A DNA stretch of 64,000 bases from Brachionus manjavacas. Taxonomy: Eukaryota; Rotifera; Eurotatoria; Ploima; Brachionidae. Under the pieces are notes generated by a model. It did not search any database. It was not told the origin of the DNA and worked only from the letters and a program-made list of their open reading frames with translations. Positions 46,160 through 58,200 of this stretch are shown one piece after another. The position numbers and the translations under genes were made by a program. The stretch covers positions 2,170,001 through 2,234,000 of the forward strand of contig JAHQIY010000013.1 of NCBI GenBank assembly GCA_019054805.1. Reading direction: 5' to 3'. How positions within the stretch are numbered: position 1 is the first letter of the stretch; each line of letters starts with the position of its first letter.

Positions 46160-47601
46160 TTAGCATGACAATTTTTTGCTTAGATTTTCTTGAAGTTTAT
46201 CCAAAAATTCAAAAGTGTTTAAGAAGTCTTTTCGTTCGACGCTAAAAAAAAGAATTGAACCAAAATTAGCAATTGATATTGAAAATTACTTAGTTCCTTT
46301 GATGCAAATAGCCAAATCTTTGGTCATAAAACCCGATTCGATTGTTTCTACACATGTTTCCTCTAGTTTCTTGGCAAAGTTATCCAATTCAGTGTTATTA
46401 TCCAGTTTTGCTCTATGCATAAAGCCTCTGGTCCATGCAAAAATACTAGCGATTGGATTTGTGCTGGTCTCTTTGCCTTGCTGATGCATTCTAAAGTGAC
46501 GAGTAACAGTTCCATGAGCAGCCTCAGATTCAATTGTTTTTCCATCTGGACAAATCAACACTGAAGTCATCAGCCCCAAAGAGCCAAATCCTTGGGCAAT
46601 GCTATCTGACTGCACATCTCCGTCATAATTCTTACATGCCCAAACAAAACCGCCTTCAGACTTCATGGCTGCAGCAACCATGTCATCGATCAAGCGATGT
46701 TCATACCAAATTTTTTTTGCTTCAAACTTTTCTTTATATTCTCTAAAACAAAAAAAAATAGCAATCAAAATTAAAGATGGTCTTTTAAATGTTCATTTAT
46801 ACTTTTGGTAGATTTCGGCAAAAATATCTTTAAAACGTCCATCGTATTTTTTTAAAATGGTATTTTTAGTACTCATGTAAAGAGGCCATTCTTTTTGCAA
46901 GGCAAACTGAAATGAACTATGGGCAAATTCTCTAATTGACTTAAAAAATTATTTTTTAAATTTTAAATTCAATTTAATTTTTGATTTATCACTTCATCAG
47001 TGTTATACATAGCTAATGCAACTCCTCCACCATTGGCAAAGTCAAAAACGGTATACTTTAATTGATTTGATGGATCTTGGGAAGAAGTCCACGAAATTTC
47101 GAGTTTTCCATTTCCCGGGACAACAAAATCAGTGGCTTTGTATTGATCACCGAAAGCATGTCTTCCGATAACAATAGGCTTAGTCCAACCTGGTACCAAG
47201 CGAGGTACATTTTTACAAATAATTGGTTCCCTGAATACAGTGCCGCCAAGGATGTTTCTAATGGTACCATTCGGGGATTTCCACATCTTGGATAAGCTAA
47301 ACTCTTTGACTCTGTCCTCATCGGGAGTAATTGTTGCACACTTAACACCAACATTGTACTTTTTGATCGCATCAGCAGCATCAATTGTAACTAGATAAAA
47401 GATTAAGCAAAAAGAATTTAAAAATAAACTTAATTTACCTTGATCTTTTGTTTTTTCTCTATATTCTATACCCAGATCGAAGAAATGTAACTTCATATCA
47501 AGGTAGGGAAACAAGAGTTTTTCTTTAATAAGGTCCCAAATGACGCGCGTCATTTCGTCGCCTTGAATCTCAACAATATCACCACATTGAATTTTGGCCA
47601 T
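46160..47601 (-). CDS. IDH1: NADP-dependent isocitrate dehydrogenase, cytosolic type
   Basis: Five exons on the minus strand, 47601-47439, 47390-46993, 46939-46803, 46742-46290 and 46241-46160, join to 410 residues (human IDH1 has 414). The enzyme oxidises isocitrate to 2-oxoglutarate and makes NADPH as a homodimer. Visible are [20 protein letters not shown] (substrate Ser/Asn/Arg), [12 protein letters not shown] (the Arg equivalent to human Arg132), [12 protein letters not shown] (Tyr and catalytic Asp), [10 protein letters not shown] and AAHGTVTRH (NADP site). There is no mitochondrial leader before [11 protein letters not shown]. The end LSKKLSC lacks the peroxisomal AKL/SKL signal. AATAAA (minus strand) is at 46097-46092. 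Confidence 0.96.
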
Positions 47602-48479
47602 TTTCAAAAAATTCGATTAAAATAAAATAAATCTATAATAAAAATATTTGAAATTAAACACGCCCTTTATAAAAAAAAGCTTGGTGCATTTTTGATTTTC
47701 ATGTAGCATGGGTCCAAATTAGCATTCTAATATGAACACCAAATTTGAAAAAAATATCTTGCATTATAATTTTCTAAATTTTACTTGATTTTGAATTAAA
47801 AATTTAAAACTTTGATCGACTGTAAGAAAATGTGCTTGTTCCCATAATTTTTTGTTTTATGAAAAAAAACTAAGCGTGGCAATTTCTAATCAAATGACCA
47901 TTCTAAAATTTATCTTCATTTTTGTCGAGATAAAAATTGCAAATTTAAGTTTATTTAAAATTTTAATTTTTGAATAAATTTGCTTAAATTTAAAATTTTT
48001 TATCTAAAAAAATATTTAACTAGTATTTTAGCTTTTTTAGTTTATCGTTTAATAAAGAGATTTAAATGGATTTCTTTAAATAAAAAGAATTTTTGAAACA
48101 TTTACGATAGTTTTTAATTTTTTCAGATCGTGAGATCAACAAAAAAACCAAAAAATTTAAATGATAAAATTTTGGAAATAATTTCCAAATAGCTTTTGCC
48201 GATCTTTAAAGATTCATAAGAAACTCATTGCAAAAAAGAAGAGAAATAGAATAAGATCTATCTAAATTTACCTTAAGCTTTGAAAATTTGATAATAGGTA
48301 ATTTTTGGTAAAATGTCAAATTGAAAAAAATTAAATTTTTAATTATGTTAAACTTGAATATTTTAAATCAAAAATAATTAGAAAATAAAGCTAAACGAGT
48401 CTATTAATTGCAATTTACGGTGATTTTTTATTTTAATTAAGTTTAAGTTTAATTAGTTTGTAAGAAAATCAGTTAATAC
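47602..48479. other. Intergenic stretch upstream of IDH
   Basis: AT-rich, with no recognisable exon or repeat. The promoter of the minus-strand IDH gene must lie in its left part, but no element can be named. Confidence 0.4.
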
Positions 48480-48957
48480 CAGACTTGCATAAAAGTCAGG
48501 AAAAAAAGGCTTAACAAGTCAAAAACTAGTCAAAGTATGACTTGGACTTGAAAATATACTTTTTAAAAATAAAAAGTCTTGACTTGTTTTAAAAATTTAA
48601 AAAGAGAAGTCAAGATTTTTACTTATTTTAAGAATGGAATTAAAATATATAAAAAATTATAAGTATTGAAATTTTTTATTCAGGAAAAAATAAAATAATT
48701 TGTTTAAATTTCTTTTTCAATGTAAATATTGAACCATGATTTTTAAGATAATTCACATAATTGTCATATTCTTTTTAAGTGAATTTATTTAATAAAAATC
48801 AAAAAGAAAAAATTTTTCTTAAAAAATTTTAGAAATAAATTAAACAAGATAAAAAATATATAAAAAATCAAGATAGAAAAAAATTAATTACTTGTAATTT
48901 TTATAATTTTAAAACATGCCAAAGTCCTGACTTGACTTGTGACTTTTTACAATTCTA
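48480..48957. mobile_element. hAT-like MITE family B, 478-bp copy
   Basis: Left end CAGACTTGCATAAAAGTCAG, right end (reversed) TAGAATTGTAAAAAGTCACA. GTTAATAC flanks both ends (48472-48479 and 48958-48965), a perfect 8-bp duplication. AAGTC/GACTT words are repeated in both subterminal regions, as in 20884-21211 and 43419-43708, but the centre is longer. No ORF. Confidence 0.8.
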
Positions 48958-49024
48958 GTTAATACATTTTAAAAAATTGATTTTATCAATAGATGTTTTT
49001 TTCGAAATTTTTTATTTTCTAAAT

Positions 49025-49150
49025 CTGCTTAACACATAAAGAATGTTATTACAATTATTTAGAATAATACAAAGATTCATTTTAATATCTAAAGATAAAC
49101 TCTTTGATTTAAAATGAAACTTGAATTGATCATCAACTTCAAGATGCATA
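49025..49150. repeat. Dispersed repeat copy (see 8095, 30175)
   Basis: It contains ACATAAAGAATGTTATTACA, AAGATAAACTCTTTGA and ends TTGATCATCAACTTCAAGAT, in the same order as the copies at 30175-30300 and 8095-8214. Probably a MITE end. Confidence 0.45.
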
Positions 49151-49256
49151 GAAATCTTTTTTATTTTCGATGGTAACACAATGAAATAAAAGTTGTTTTA
49201 ACTTAAAAGAAAATCCAATATCTAAAAGAATTTAATTTGAATGCGTCACAACATGG

Positions 49257-49414
49257 CAGTGCTTTTATTTTTCAAAAATGTTTGCAATTTTACGTTATCA
49301 TACGTGAGCTGATGTAAACCTACATTAGATTGTGTGTGCATCTTATGTAATAAAATGTAATCTTATGTAAAATTGCACAATTTTTTGTAAGAACCATGTA
49401 AAATAAAAGCACTG
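49257..49414. mobile_element. Short MITE with CAGTGCTTTTATTT termini
   Basis: Left CAGTGCTTTTATTTTTCA and right (reversed) CAGTGCTTTTATTTTACATG form inverted ends; both are followed at some distance by TTGCAATTTTAC or TTGTGCAATTTTAC. Length 158 bp. No clear target duplication, so the family is undetermined. Confidence 0.55.
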
Positions 49415-50029
49415 AAACTAGAGTTGGATACGGTAAAGAAAAATCGGTACAATACTCGAAATGTTTTTACGATCATTAAGCCGGTTATTAGGAATTGTCA
49501 ACTTTCTACAACACTACTGCCACAATTATGTCATGGAAATTTCTGAAAGGTAAGGTAAGCCTTGTTTCGACAGACATATTTTGACAACCAACATTCAGGT
49601 AAGAACTTATTTTAACAAAATTAAATTTCAGAAAATATTATTTCGACTAATAAATGATTTTTCTCAAATGGATGCTTTTTTCTCTAAATTTGATAGCTTG
49701 AATTTGAATTTAATTACTTAAATCTATATATTAAAGTGTGCACTAGTCTTTTACTAAAAATTACACAAATAGAATAAAAAATAAAAATTTAAATATTTGA
49801 AAAAAAAGAAGTAATTAAAAATTAAATTTAAAATTTTAATTGATTTTAAAATTGAGATTTTGAATTAATTTAAAATTGTTTAATTGAGTGGACCAGTCAA
49901 GTTAACAAGAAGGAATTACTCGAACTTGAAAGGATGCCCCTCAAAGAGTTTTTTTCGATTGATGTTGGTCGTATTTGATTTTAAAATAGTCCACCGTCTT
50001 ATTTGCGACTATTTTGTCTGTCCGATTGA

Positions 50030-50400
50030 TTAAGAAGTTGAGTCTTTGCTGAGAAGACGCCAAGATCTCATGCCATTGTTGACTTCTCTTCGTGTCTCTC
50101 GAGGCCAATCAATTTGGCTCGTTGCACCACGTTTTGTCTTCTTTGCTCTTGTAGGTGCAATAGAGTTAGACCTATAGTTCCACCTCCCTAGACACGAGGA
50201 GGTGTTTTGAAGCTTTATATGAGAGCCATCCTTCTTTTTAGCGTATATTACCTGGTTTTTTCTAAATGGTCGTTGCTTCCGATATTCATAACCTAAATAT
50301 TGCTCTCTTTTGCTTCCATCATCCACGTCCAACTCCATTCGGCCACTGCGTCTTATGTTCCAGATATTCCATACTGTTTAAAATGTCTGAGAAATATCAA
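50030..50400 (-). other. Unidentified open frame, probably mobile-element-derived
   Basis: A minus-strand frame of over 110 codons, open upstream of its first ATG, is rich in basic residues (EYRKQRPFRKNQVIYAKKKD, SQIDWPRETRREVNNGMRSW). Its GC content exceeds the surroundings. No domain is recognised and no splice context is convincing. It lies about 0.7 kb from LINE debris on the same strand, so a transposon origin is plausible, but a host exon cannot be excluded. Confidence 0.35.
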
Positions 50401-51099
50401 GATCAATGGTCGGAATTAGTTTGATTGAATAGCCATATATTCTGGAACGCAAAATTGTTTTTAAAAATTTTAAAATAATATTGTTTAATCAGAAAATTTA
50501 CTACTACTATTTAAATTAAATTAAATAATATTAAAAACATTCAAATTTTTGGCTTTTAAAAAACTTTAAAAAATCTTTTTTTTATTTTATGCAAACAATA
50601 ATACTAAGCTATTAACAAATTATTCTAAACTAAGATAATTTTAATCCTATATTCAAGTTAATAAACAAGCTTATTCTTCTGCCTTTAAACGTAAACAATT
50701 CATTTAACTTTTACTTAAATTTCACAGAACAATCAGTTTTTTTTTGAAAAATATTTTCAATTTAGTAAAATTTTATAATAATAAAATAAATTAATGCAGA
50801 ATAAAAAAGAAAAAAAAGATTAGGTGAAGTCTTTAGAGGAGCTAGATATTGGAGGGATATACATTTTCAGAAAATTTATCTGTAATGAAGCAACTGTACA
50901 ATTTAATAGGATTCGATATAAATCTTGCCTTTAATCCTCGAGTATACTCGATTAAAGCCTAAATATCAAGTGATTTTAATTTTTCAAAGCATTAGAGACA
51001 TCCCCAGAGATGAATTGGATTAAGATTTTGGGTGAGAAATTATTTAGATAATATCAAAAATAAGATCGTACAATTTCGGAAATAGTATAAATACTGACT

Positions 51100-51475
51100 T
51101 CCTCAGGACTAAACCGTGTTGTCCTGGAACGATCGCTTTGTTGCTGTAGAGGTGATCCATCATGACGTCTCTTACTATACGCTCCATCTACTTGCAGGGG
51201 ATTGACGTCAAGGAGATAGGTCTGTAGTTACCAGGGGCACTCCTGCTACCTTTCTTAAAGATTGAGTTTATCTGAGCGAGTCTCGAAGCGTCTGGGATCC
51301 TACCACTGGTGTACGAATGGTGAAGATAGCGCTGAGGACCACCAAAAAGGAATCTACGCAACTTTTGACGACGTTTGGGTGGATACCGTCCATGCCAGGC
51401 GATTTCCTGGGGTTTAGGTGCAGTATGTACTTGCGAACGTTGGCGGGCGAGAAGAAATCGACATCCATGTCATGC
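51100..51475 (-). mobile_element. Decayed LINE fragment, N-terminal RT region
   Basis: The minus strand encodes VRKYILHLNPRKSPGMDGIH, PNVVKSC, then after a frameshift near 51300 INSIFKKGSRSAPGNYRPIS, LTSIPCK, a stop, MERIVRDVMMDHL, AIVPGQHG. These are RT blocks 0-2 of a non-LTR element. The GC content is higher than the neighbourhood. The text differs from the 31949-36201 LINE, so it is another family. Confidence 0.8.
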
Positions 51476-52269
51476 TGGGGAAAATGTTAATTAATATTAA
51501 CTTAATTCAATTCAAATGAATTTTTAACTTCTTTAAAAACTCTAAAAATAAAATTCTAATTGTGTTTTTTTATTAATTTGCCCACTAAAAACATCAAATC
51601 AATTATTCTAGCAGAACTTCGTACTGACTGAATGATTCTATTTGTTCTGCATTATTTGGCTAATTCTGACACAGTTCTTCTATTGTAAATAAAAGAAGCT
51701 AATTTAGTAAGTTAAGGTTAGTTTAAGAAATGCATACAAATTATCAAAGTTTAATTTTTTAAGTGCATTTATAACATATTTATCACCAAAAAAATAAAAA
51801 AAATTTATTATCGTAGCAAACTTAATTACCAATATATATAATCTATCAAAATACAAATTGACTATCTGTTTTATAATCCTCTGACTAAATTCTTAAATTA
51901 TCGACTTTAATCTTTTAAAAGATAAATGGCGATAGATAAGAAAAACAATTGTCATAGAAACTAGTCTCATTTTTAAATACAAAAATTGGAATTTAAAAAA
52001 AATTAAATTTAATATTTTTATCTTAGAAGAAAATGCTCAAAAATTTAGGATTTTCGAAAGAAATCAAGTTCGATCAAGTAATATTGGAAAATATTAATAA
52101 AGTAATTGATTGTATTTTATTTCTGGAATAAAAAAAATACTATTTAACAAAGATAACAATTCCAAAGTTAAAAATAAAAAAATCTCGTTGTGCCATTTTT
52201 CTCCCACAAAAAGATGACATGTATTTTTATTTAAATCTCATTTAAAATTTTTACTATAAAAATTCAAAG
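51476..52269. other. Region expected to hold TRPM2-like 5' exons
   Basis: A short open piece from an acceptor near 52027 (ATG at 52030, MLKNLGFSKEIKFDQ) could be part of the 5' region, but its phase does not join the exon at 52270, so I do not include it. The upstream start remains unplaced. Confidence 0.3.
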
Positions 52270-55200
52270 CTGTCTTTGCGGATTGCCAAAAGATAAGCAT
52301 GAAAAAAGTTCAATAACAAGGAATGCAAAAAAAATAGAAATTCCAAAAAAATGGGATCCTGAAACGTGTACTATTGAAGACTTAGATACCGATGCATATG
52401 GCGAGATTCACTTTCAAAATCGAGACAATAGATCCAAGTTTATTAGAGTGGGTCAATTTACTAACATGGAGAAAATGATGCAATTACTATTCAAAGTTTG
52501 GAATCTGGAGCCACCAAAACTAATAATTTCAGTTACCGGAGGTGCCAAAGACTTTAATTTAAAGACAAAATTAAAGAATGCGTTTAAGCGTGGTTTGGTC
52601 AAAGCTGCCCTTAGCACAAGTTTTAAATAAAATAAATTCAATTTGATTTTTTTAAATGTTTTTTTAATAGATGCATGGATAACATCAGGAGGTACCAATG
52701 TTGGCGTGATGAAATATGTTGGAGAGGCGATTGCTAGTGCTTCACTTGATCCGAATCGAAAGCTAGTGGTTTTGGGCATAGCAAATTGGGGAAGCTTAGC
52801 AAACAGAGGACAGCTAATTAGAGATAGCAACACCAAGTCAACTTTAGAATACACCATTTCGTCTAATAAGTCAAAAAATAATGCTTTCTTAGATATGAAC
52901 CATTCTCACTTTGTCTTGGTAGACAATGGACAATATGATGTATTTGGTGGTGAAGTTAAATTTAGAGCCAAATTGGAGAGGCAAATCGCTAATTACAGGA
53001 TAAACAATCGAGCTCAGATAGTTGTTCTTGTTCTAAGCGGTGGAGAAAACACTATTTCAACCGTTTTGAATTCTGTTAAAAATGGATCACCTTGTGTTTT
53101 TATTGAGGTAGGTAGTTAATTAACACTAGAAGCACCAAGATTATTGTAAAAAAAAAACTTTTTATTTAAAAAATCTTTGAAAATATTATTGTTAAGCGGT
53201 TTTTAGAAGAAAAAAAATTAGTTTTGGAGAATTCTTTTAACGCTGCAATGCCAAACTCAAAATAAAACTTTCTTAGAAAATTAATTTACGAAAAATCTCT
53301 AAATAAATTTAAATTTTATTTTTTCTTATAGATTTTAGTATAATGAACAAAAAAGAATACCATAGTGCCTGAAATATTAACTCTGAGGACTAAGTCACTC
53401 GCAACTCAAGAGACTATGGTCTGACTATTGAAAAGGGTGGGTTTCGTGAGTACTGGTAGACCATGGTCTCCTATCTAAAAACATTAACTAGACTAGATCT
53501 ATCGGCTCAGAATAAGTATCTAGATCAGATCTATAAACAAAAAATTACATTTTAGAAAATATATTTTACTAATATTTTTGACAAAATTTTGGGAAAATTC
53601 GATTTAACTATTAGAAAAAAAAAATTATTGTGGATTTTCTTCTTCATTCTCAAAAATATCACGGTCATCAATGAAAATTTCATTAAGAATATCCAAATCT
53701 TCGAGGTATTCATTTAAAACCAAGTCTACATGAATCATTTTACTCAATATCAGATGCAACTTTGAAGTACTTGTTATTCCACATGAGTCAAAACTGTCTC
53801 TAATAAGATCTTCACCACAATTCATCCAAATTTCAGATATCAAATTTATCAAATTCACATAACCAGGGGATCTAAGATTGCCAGCAGCAGTTTCTGAATG
53901 CTCTCCATTAATATACCAACCATTCCAATATTGTTTTATTTTCGATTTAAGTGATTTAAACCAGCAGACACCGGCTGGTTGTAACAAATTGGTCAGCCTT
54001 AGTGGTATTGACTTAATTTTAACATTTTTAAGATGCTGGTAGACTCGTCTGAAAAATTGGTCCCGAATGACAGATAAACTGGCTCTGGATAATCGGGATT
54101 ACGGTTTTGAACTCTTATTTTTGTTAATTTCTCTGGTGTTTTTTCAATTTCCTTTCCTTTTCCTTTTTTTCTTTAGTTGATCAAATTTTTTAATTACATT
54201 AAGCTTAAAAGCTAAACGATATGAATTTTTTACCATTTTTTAAAAGAATGAAAATAATTGCAAAAAATATCTAATTCAAATTAAAAATTAATAATCTTTT
54301 AAAAAAATTAGGACTAGAGAAATTTTTTTTTTTTAGATTAATTTTAAAACCTGGACTTTTAATATTTTGAGTTTGTAGACCATGGATTACTAATATTCAT
54401 GAAACCCAACATTAATTCTAATTTTGGTAAATTTCATATAAAAGAGTTATTTTAAGGGAAACAAATGTAAATTTTGGTTAATTTTTATTACAACTAAATT
54501 TTCAAAAACCAAAATTGCTATAAATTAAAATTAATTTTTTTTCAAAAATTTTTGAAAATATTTATAATAAATTCACTTGAAGGGCTTGGTGCCATACTCT
54601 AAAAAATTAAATAAATAAATTAAAAGCTAAATTTTAATAAAGGGATCAGGAGGTTGTGCCGATTTTTTCGCTTTGGCACTCTCAAGAATAAATGAAAATG
54701 CTGAGCATCATGTCGATAGTGACTTGAGGAATGAATTGATAAATAAGTCACAATCTTTATGGCCGAATAAATCAGCTTCTGATATCGTGGATGATTTAGA
54801 GGATGTACTAAATTATCCACATTTGCTGAGCGCATTTAGTCTAGATTCCGCGAAAAAAGAAAATGAAATAGATGTTGCAATTCTGAGATCACTGCTAAAA
54901 ACCAAAAATGAAGATTCAATTTCTCAATTAGGTCTTGCTTTGACATGGAATCGAATTGATATTGCCAAAGATTATATTCTTACTGATGAAAAAGCATGGG
55001 AGGTATTGAGTTTTAAGATTTTTTAAAATAAAATTTTTTTTTGATTTATTTTTTAGGATAGTGATCTTTATGGTTTGATGGATACTGCGATTTCCACAGA
55101 TAAGCCTAACTTTGTTGAGATTTTCATGGAAAACAATTGTGATATTAGTAGATTTTTGAGTTATAGACGTTTGCTAAACCTTTATAATAAAGTAAAAAAA

Positions 55201-58200
55201 AATTTTTCTTTGAATTAGTTAAATTTTTCAATTAAAGATGCCAAAAAATTGTATATTGTACAAAAGGTTGATTCAAATTCGGCGAATTAGAGGAAAAATA
55301 GATGAGGAGTTGAAATCTTTTAGTTTCAAAGAGATCGGAAATGTAATCGAAAGTTTGCTGGACAATTTGTTCAAGCATAGCTTCTCAAAATTAAAGCTGA
55401 GCACAGATCAAATTAATGATATCAGAAATAAGCCATATCAAAAAGTAAGATTTGAAGAAAGTTTATTTTGAAGAAATTTCTAAAACTCAATTGGAACTAA
55501 AAATAATAAATTTTTAGTTAATTAATTGAATTCTCTGATATGCGATGACTCTGACAATTTCTATTAACTTGTGGTAAATTTTATTCGCTTTGTGATTTTA
55601 GAACAATTAAATGTAAAATAATAATTAAATTTTTGGTAATTTTTTTATTCTATTTATTTGAAAATATAAATAAATTTAAAAAACTCTAAATATTTTTTAT
55701 CAAAAACTTAAATTAAGTTTTCTTTATATAATTCAAGTTTTTCGCACTTTTCTTTAAAATCTTCTTTAAAATTAAAAAATTAAATAATATTTAATTAAAG
55801 GAGCATTCAAAATTACATTTAATTAATATTGATGATTTATGCGTCAATCCTTATTTAGAACTTTTCATTTATTCAATTCTGACAGATAAACCAGAAATGG
55901 CAAATATATTCTGGAACTACAATGTAATTTAACATAATTTTTGTCATACAATCTGTCTATTTATTACAAATTTAGAATGAGATCTCATCAGCTTTGATAG
56001 CTGCGAAAATTTTTAAAGAATATGATAAATTTGTAACAGATAAAGACGAGTCATACAATCAACTAGCCGAGTAACTATTTGAATACAATTTAAGTAAAAT
56101 TAATCAAAATTTTTACTTAAGCTCATATGAAAAGCGAGCTGTAGATGTGATCCAATCTTGCTACGATGAAAACATAGAAGATGCACAACTGCTTCTTTTA
56201 AGGCAAATTCCTGAGTTCGGCAACTCGACTCTGTTGTCGATGGCCTCAGCTTTTGAATGCAAAAATTTTGTCAGTACAACCTGCTTTCAGGATATGCTGG
56301 CCAAACTGTGGTATGGTCAGATATACACTGATGCAAAATGGATCAATGTATTTGTAGTCATAATCATATTGAAAATTTTTAATTTTATTTTTAAGATTCT
56401 CTTTTCCATTATTTTGCCATTATTTTCTCCTCTTTTCCTTGATCTTAATTTTGATAAATACAAGATTAATCTTGAAGTAAGTAAAATAAAGAAATAATTA
56501 AAGTGGTAAAAATTAATTGTTTTTCTCAAGGAAATGAACGCACATGTTGAAACCCAAAATGATTTTGAAATGAAAGAATTAGTCAACAAGTAGGCTATTA
56601 TCTAAATTATCTATTATCTGAATAGCTAAGGTTTTACAAACTAAATGTAGGTTTAAAAATTCTTGGTTTAATTGCTTGGCATATTTTGATTTAAATATTT
56701 CCTTTTCTTTGTGGGCTTTAGCCACTTCACGAACAAAATGAAAGAAAGAAGAATAATATTTAGAAAATTATAAATTTTAATTTTTCTGTTTAAATAAAAT
56801 GAAGAAAACATAAATAAATAAAATAATAACTTCACAGAATGAAAGATTTATGAAAAAAAATTGATGATGAAAAGAATATTGAAGTCGATGATCAATACAA
56901 AATATAATTTCAATTCAAATAGTTTATCTTAAGATATTAATCTTTGAATTAATTTAATCAATTTTGGCAAATTGAAGTTCATTTTACATGTAAATTGAGA
57001 ATCAAAATTTTTAGTTTTTGATTAAAAAAAAGAATTTTTTTTCGATATTTTAAATATTAAATGGGTAAAATTTATTGAACAAGATTAGTTAAATCTTTAA
57101 TTAGGATGAAAATTAGATGAATTTTTATTTGAAGTAAAAAAAAATCTGAATGATCTACAAAATACAAAATTAAACTTTGTTTCACTGTAATATATTTAAT
57201 TAATATTAAAATATCATTTAAAGCCTTAATTTAAATGCTTTAATATGTATTTCAAATTTTTCTTTAAAATTGTCAAATAAAAATTTGTTTTTTTTTAAAT
57301 TTAAATTGTAAAAATTTTGTGTTTAATTAAAAAAATTTTAAAAAGCTTATTTCATTATTTTAATTAAGACTCTGAACTATTTTGTTTCGATAATGTGGTC
57401 ATGATCATGAACTACAAGTTGCCATAATTTTATCCAAAATAAAAGTCAATTAACAAGCTTATGGCTGTTTCTTTATTTTTAATTAAAATATTTCCTAACC
57501 TAAAGATCCATGTAGATTTTTGAAGAATGCTATTAATTTAGCTTAACTAAAAAAAAACTAAAAAATTTTTCAAATTTTGATTTACAAAAGTGACAATCAA
57601 ATTCAATCAAAAAAACGAGGAAATATTGGCTATTGGGACAAATTGTATTACTTTTTTAGAAGTCCGATTATCAAATTCTGTTACAGTCAAGTAAGCTAAT
57701 TTAATCAAGTACAAAATTTTTTGATCTAAAATAAATAAATTTTAGATATTTTTTATCATTTTTCTTATTTTGTTCAGCTACATAATTCTTTGCAATTTTT
57801 TTCCAATTGAACATGTAAATAAAGATGGACTGGAAGTAGGCAAAAACATATCACAGCTCGAATTCTTACTAATGGGATGGGTATTCGTTTATTTCCTTGA
57901 CGAAATAAGACAAGTACGAACAATTTTTTAAAAATATTTGGCAAAATGAAGCTAATGATCAAAATTAATTTCTAAAATTGAGTTAAAATTAATTTTAATT
58001 TAAATATTTTATGCAGAAACATATTCTTTTTAGAAAAATTAATAATACAATCTTTGACAAATACAGAATAAATTGAGTAACTTACATCAAGAATGTGTTT
58101 AAAATTTGAGAAGAAAATCTTTAACTTAAGTATGTCTTCAGTTAGATTTTTTTTCAAATAAATAAGATATGGGACAATTTAGATTAAAATCATAAAAATG

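Noticed and set aside
52030-52130. MLKNLGFSKEIKFDQ frame as first exon of the TRPM2-like gene
   Set aside because: Its only donors give phase 0, whereas the exon at 52270 needs two bases from the previous exon; it was left unassigned.
53370-53540. Structured-looking GC-richer patch considered as a tRNA or snRNA
   Set aside because: No cloverleaf, no A/B box and no consistent stems could be drawn.
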